From Takakia lepidozioides (Eukaryota > Streptophyta > Takakiopsida > Takakiales > Takakiaceae): a stretch of 64,000 nt of DNA. The notes below the pieces were generated by a model. It ran no database searches. It was not told where the DNA came from and worked only from the letters and a program-made list of their open reading frames with translations. The stretch lies in the NCBI GenBank assembly GCA_030704615.1, contig CM060731.1, positions 82,502,756-82,566,755 of the forward strand, read 5' to 3'. A program made the position numbers and the translations under genes. This document shows, in pieces, positions 61,998 to 64,000 of the stretch (position 1 is the first letter of the stretch; each line of letters opens with the position of its first letter).

Positions 61998-64000
61998 TGC
62001 TGCAACCTCTTGAGCAGTACCCCCTTCCTGCTCAGTCAATGACAAGGCCTCATCCTGCCCCATCATCTCATCATTGAGAACCTCCTCATCCCGAGAAGAA
62101 TCCCCAACCTCATCCATCACAGCTGCCTTCGCTGCCAACTCCCTCTGAACCTCGAGCACCTCCCACATGTGCCATGGATGTCTACACCTCGTGGTCCTCA
62201 CCGGCTCGCCCCCACTCGCTGCCTGTACCGTCTCGGTAGGCAGAGAGACCATCAAGGGAAGTGCACTCCGCACTCTACGTTGCTCAGCCATAGCCAAGCT
62301 GACAATCCAGGTCAAGCAATTGAGATCCATTGCTTGCCCCAACACCTGACGACGTGATGCCTCAGAAAGAGAAGGCACCGCCGTGGTCCCAGTGGAAAAC
62401 CCCATAGCCCGCTCTCGCTCGTCGGCATTAGGCTCCACTAACTGCTGCAACTGAGCATCCCACAGGAGGCCAGGTCCACCATCCCGAAAAGCATGGGATC
62501 CTGGGAAGCTGAGCAGTGTAGGTAATGCTGCTCGTGGTTGACCCACCCTGTTGACCACTGCCAAAGGCGAACGGTCATCGTGTCTCACACGTTGAGACTG
62601 CCTTCCTGTGTCCAAAATGCCATCCACGGTGAGGTGTGCTGGCCGCTGCACCCCATCAAATGCACGCTTGAGCAGTGCGGGTGGCATCAAGTTAGTCCAC
62701 CATAGTCGTGGACGATGAGCCCGTGACCCCACTGCAGCTGCATCCAGCAACACTGCTGACCCAAGCCACGACCGGACTTGATGCACACTGGCCATCACCC
62801 TGGCCCGAGAATCACCCATCAGTGGCACATTCTCCAAGATGTATGCCGGAGATACAGCCTGATGAAGCTGCAAGTGGCGCAAAATCCGCACCATCTCCCA
62901 AAACAGACCCGTCCTCGAGTCTCGCAATCCATTGCCATGCCCGGCTGATGAATGCCCTTGGCAGGGCCAACCTGCCACTACCAGATCAATGGAGCCAACC
63001 CGCTCCAAATCCTGCGCCCCCAGCAACGAAATGTCTGCTGGCAAGGCCTGCTGATATCCACGAACTGCAGACACCTGCAACAACTCAGGGTGCTGCTGCA
63101 CCATCTGAGCAACATGGCGCAGTGAGACGCGTCGTGCAGTCTCATCCCTCTCCACATACAGGTAACGTCGAACTCGTACACCTGCCTGCAGCACTGCAGC
63201 CAATCCAGTGCTGATCCCGCCAAATAAGTCCAGAAGGCATATGCCTTCATCCGGTCGCTGCCACACAAGAGGTGTGGTGTCCAATGGCGACAACTGAGGT
63301 GGCCCTGGTGCAATCACCGCACTCTCCTCCTCTCCTGACGGTACAAAAGCTTCTACCCAAGCTTGTTGCACCCGTCCATCAGCAGCGTGCTGCAAATCCT
63401 TGCTCGTACCCCACAACGGAGTGTGAGCAACCATGGCAGGCAACTCCGCCGTACCATGCATGTCATCCTGCTCTGCTGGAGGTGGCACATCCTCTGCATG
63501 GGCATTGCCTTCCAGCAACTCTCCAGGCCAACTAACTGCAGCTGTGAAGGCGGCTAGTGTTGGCATCTTGCCCCGCTGAGCAGCTGCAATACCCCCAATG
63601 AATGTCACAGGGAGCTGTGCACGGCGACCATCCCCTGACTGCCATCCAGGCCTGTAGGATGCTGACTCCTCCCAGAAATCCAGGGTGAAGCCCATGGGGT
63701 ATAACACTGCCCCACCAACGAGGACATCGTAAGAGACCGCGTCTGTCACAATGGCCTTGGCTCGCATCACTGAGCCATCTACAGGATGATCCGGCTGCAG
63801 TCTAATAGCCAACTGATGCCGTGTCATGCCGCGAGCCTGCTCTGATCCTCCCAGAGATGTCTGTATCTGGAAAGGACAAGGCTCCATATCCGCCTCCATG
63901 AGGCCCAAACCTGCAATAGCAGCTCTGCCCAACATCAGTGGCTGAGCTCCTGAGTCCAACAAGACCCGCAGTGGCCGGTACTTCTTGCTGCCGGTCCACT
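61995..64000 (-). CDS. Element A: retropepsin-like protease fused to a cytosine-5 DNA methyltransferase (5' end beyond window)
   Basis: The open frame reaches the window edge (KKYRPLRVLLDSGAQPLMLG), so the start lies outside. The aspartic protease active site is LLDSGA, followed by SYDVLVGGAVLYPMGF. With residue 1 set at 63962, the methyltransferase domain spans ~241-556: AdoMet motif I LLDLFGGISTG (243-253), motif IV VAGWPCQGHSS with nucleophile C334, motif VI ILENVPL (E377), motif VIII HRPRLWWTN (416-424), motif IX/X region RERAMGFSTG ... RRQVLGQAMDLNCLTWIV (516-554). All catalytic residues are present, so activity is plausible: methylation of DNA cytosine, using the element's own protein. 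Motif I and the RPRLWW box recall Dnmt3/DRM-type enzymes, while PCQG recalls Dnmt1/bacterial enzymes. The acidic tail ends EVAA before UAG. Confidence 0.92.
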   Translation of the reverse strand, partial: WTGSKKYRPLRVLLDSGAQPLMLGRAAIAGLGLMEADMEPCPFQIQTSLGGSEQARGMTRHQLAIRLQPDHPVDGSVMRAKAIVTDAVSYDVLVGGAVLYPMGFTLDFWEESASYRPGWQSGDGRRAQLPVTFIGGIAAAQRGKMPTLAAFTAAVSWPGELLEGNAHAEDVPPPAEQDDMHGTAELPAMVAHTPLWGTSKDLQHAADGRVQQAWVEAFVPSGEEESAVIAPGPPQLSPLDTTPLVWQRPDEGICLLDLFGGISTGLAAVLQAGVRVRRYLYVERDETARRVSLRHVAQMVQQHPELLQVSAVRGYQQALPADISLLGAQDLERVGSIDLVVAGWPCQGHSSAGHGNGLRDSRTGLFWEMVRILRHLQLHQAVSPAYILENVPLMGDSRARVMASVHQVRSWLGSAVLLDAAAVGSRAHRPRLWWTNLMPPALLKRAFDGVQRPAHLTVDGILDTGRQSQRVRHDDRSPLAVVNRVGQPRAALPTLLSFPGSHAFRDGGPGLLWDAQLQQLVEPNADERERAMGFSTGTTAVPSLSEASRRQVLGQAMDLNCLTWIVSLAMAEQRRVRSALPLMVSLPTETVQAASGGEPVRTTRCRHPWHMWEVLEVQRELAAKAAVMDEVGDSSRDEEVLNDEMMGQDEALSLTEQEGGTAQEVAA

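Larger units (their letters stand above)
58074..64000 (-). mobile_element. Element A: Ty3/gypsy retrotransposon encoding DNA methyltransferase and PHD finger (3' portion; 5' end beyond window)
   Basis: Minus-strand order: protease, cytosine-5 methyltransferase, UAG, reverse transcriptase, RNase H, integrase, PHD finger, polypurine tract, 3' LTR. Only gag, leader and 5' LTR lie outside. The coding region has just one probable lesion (frame change in RNase H near 60675) besides the conserved UAG. Domain order RT-RNase H-integrase identifies Ty3/gypsy. Confidence 0.95.

Noticed and set aside
1-64000. tRNA or rRNA genes
   Set aside because: I saw no cloverleaf with conserved T-loop GTTCGAATC-type box and no rRNA-like block.

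Overview
The window looks like repeat-rich nuclear DNA of a streptophyte, most likely a charophyte alga or an early-diverging land plant. The genes have short GT-AG introns, and plant-type Ty3/gypsy elements, Mutator-like (MULE) transposase features and large minisatellites are abundant. The organism is an inference; no host single-copy gene, rRNA or tRNA could be recognised. Almost everything identifiable is a transposable element (TE) or a TE fossil, nested several levels deep, plus one 500-N assembly gap at 53420-53919.

Layout. 1-4370: diverged ~120-bp tandem repeats without a convincing gene. 4372-5064 and 20240-21892: the 3' part of a Ty3/gypsy element (B, + strand), split inside its integrase by a 15.2-kb DNA transposon (E1, 5065-20239) with 21-bp inverted ends and a perfect 8-bp target duplication. 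E1 carries a MULE-like transposase with a SWIM zinc finger on the minus strand, and a multi-exon gene on the plus strand whose C-terminal half looks like an amino-type DNA methyltransferase (N6_N4-like, beta-class motif order). It also holds several palindrome-rich satellite arrays. 22915-24680: rearranged pieces of another B-type element. 26731-29956: a decayed transposase gene of an unusual DDE family. 29957-48150: three Ty3/gypsy copies (F, D, C). C (34618-45517, minus strand) sits inside D with a 5-bp target duplication. 48150-53419: fragments of E1-like transposons, including a second copy of the methyltransferase gene and a second SWIM transposase end cut by the gap. 53920-58073: little recognisable, apart from a short cytosine-methyltransferase fragment. 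58074-64000: the best-preserved copy (A, minus strand) of the element family to which B belongs.

How the parts work together. Element A encodes protease, then a complete-looking cytosine-5 DNA methyltransferase, then reverse transcriptase, RNase H and integrase, and ends in a PHD finger where other gypsy elements may carry a chromodomain. The methyltransferase and reverse transcriptase frames are separated only by an in-frame UAG followed by CAACCA. This fits the viral UAG-CARYYA stop-readthrough consensus and is conserved in a second, diverged copy. Two unrelated TE classes in this one window, a retrotransposon and a DNA transposon, therefore each appear to carry their own DNA methyltransferase. 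That is the most striking biology here.
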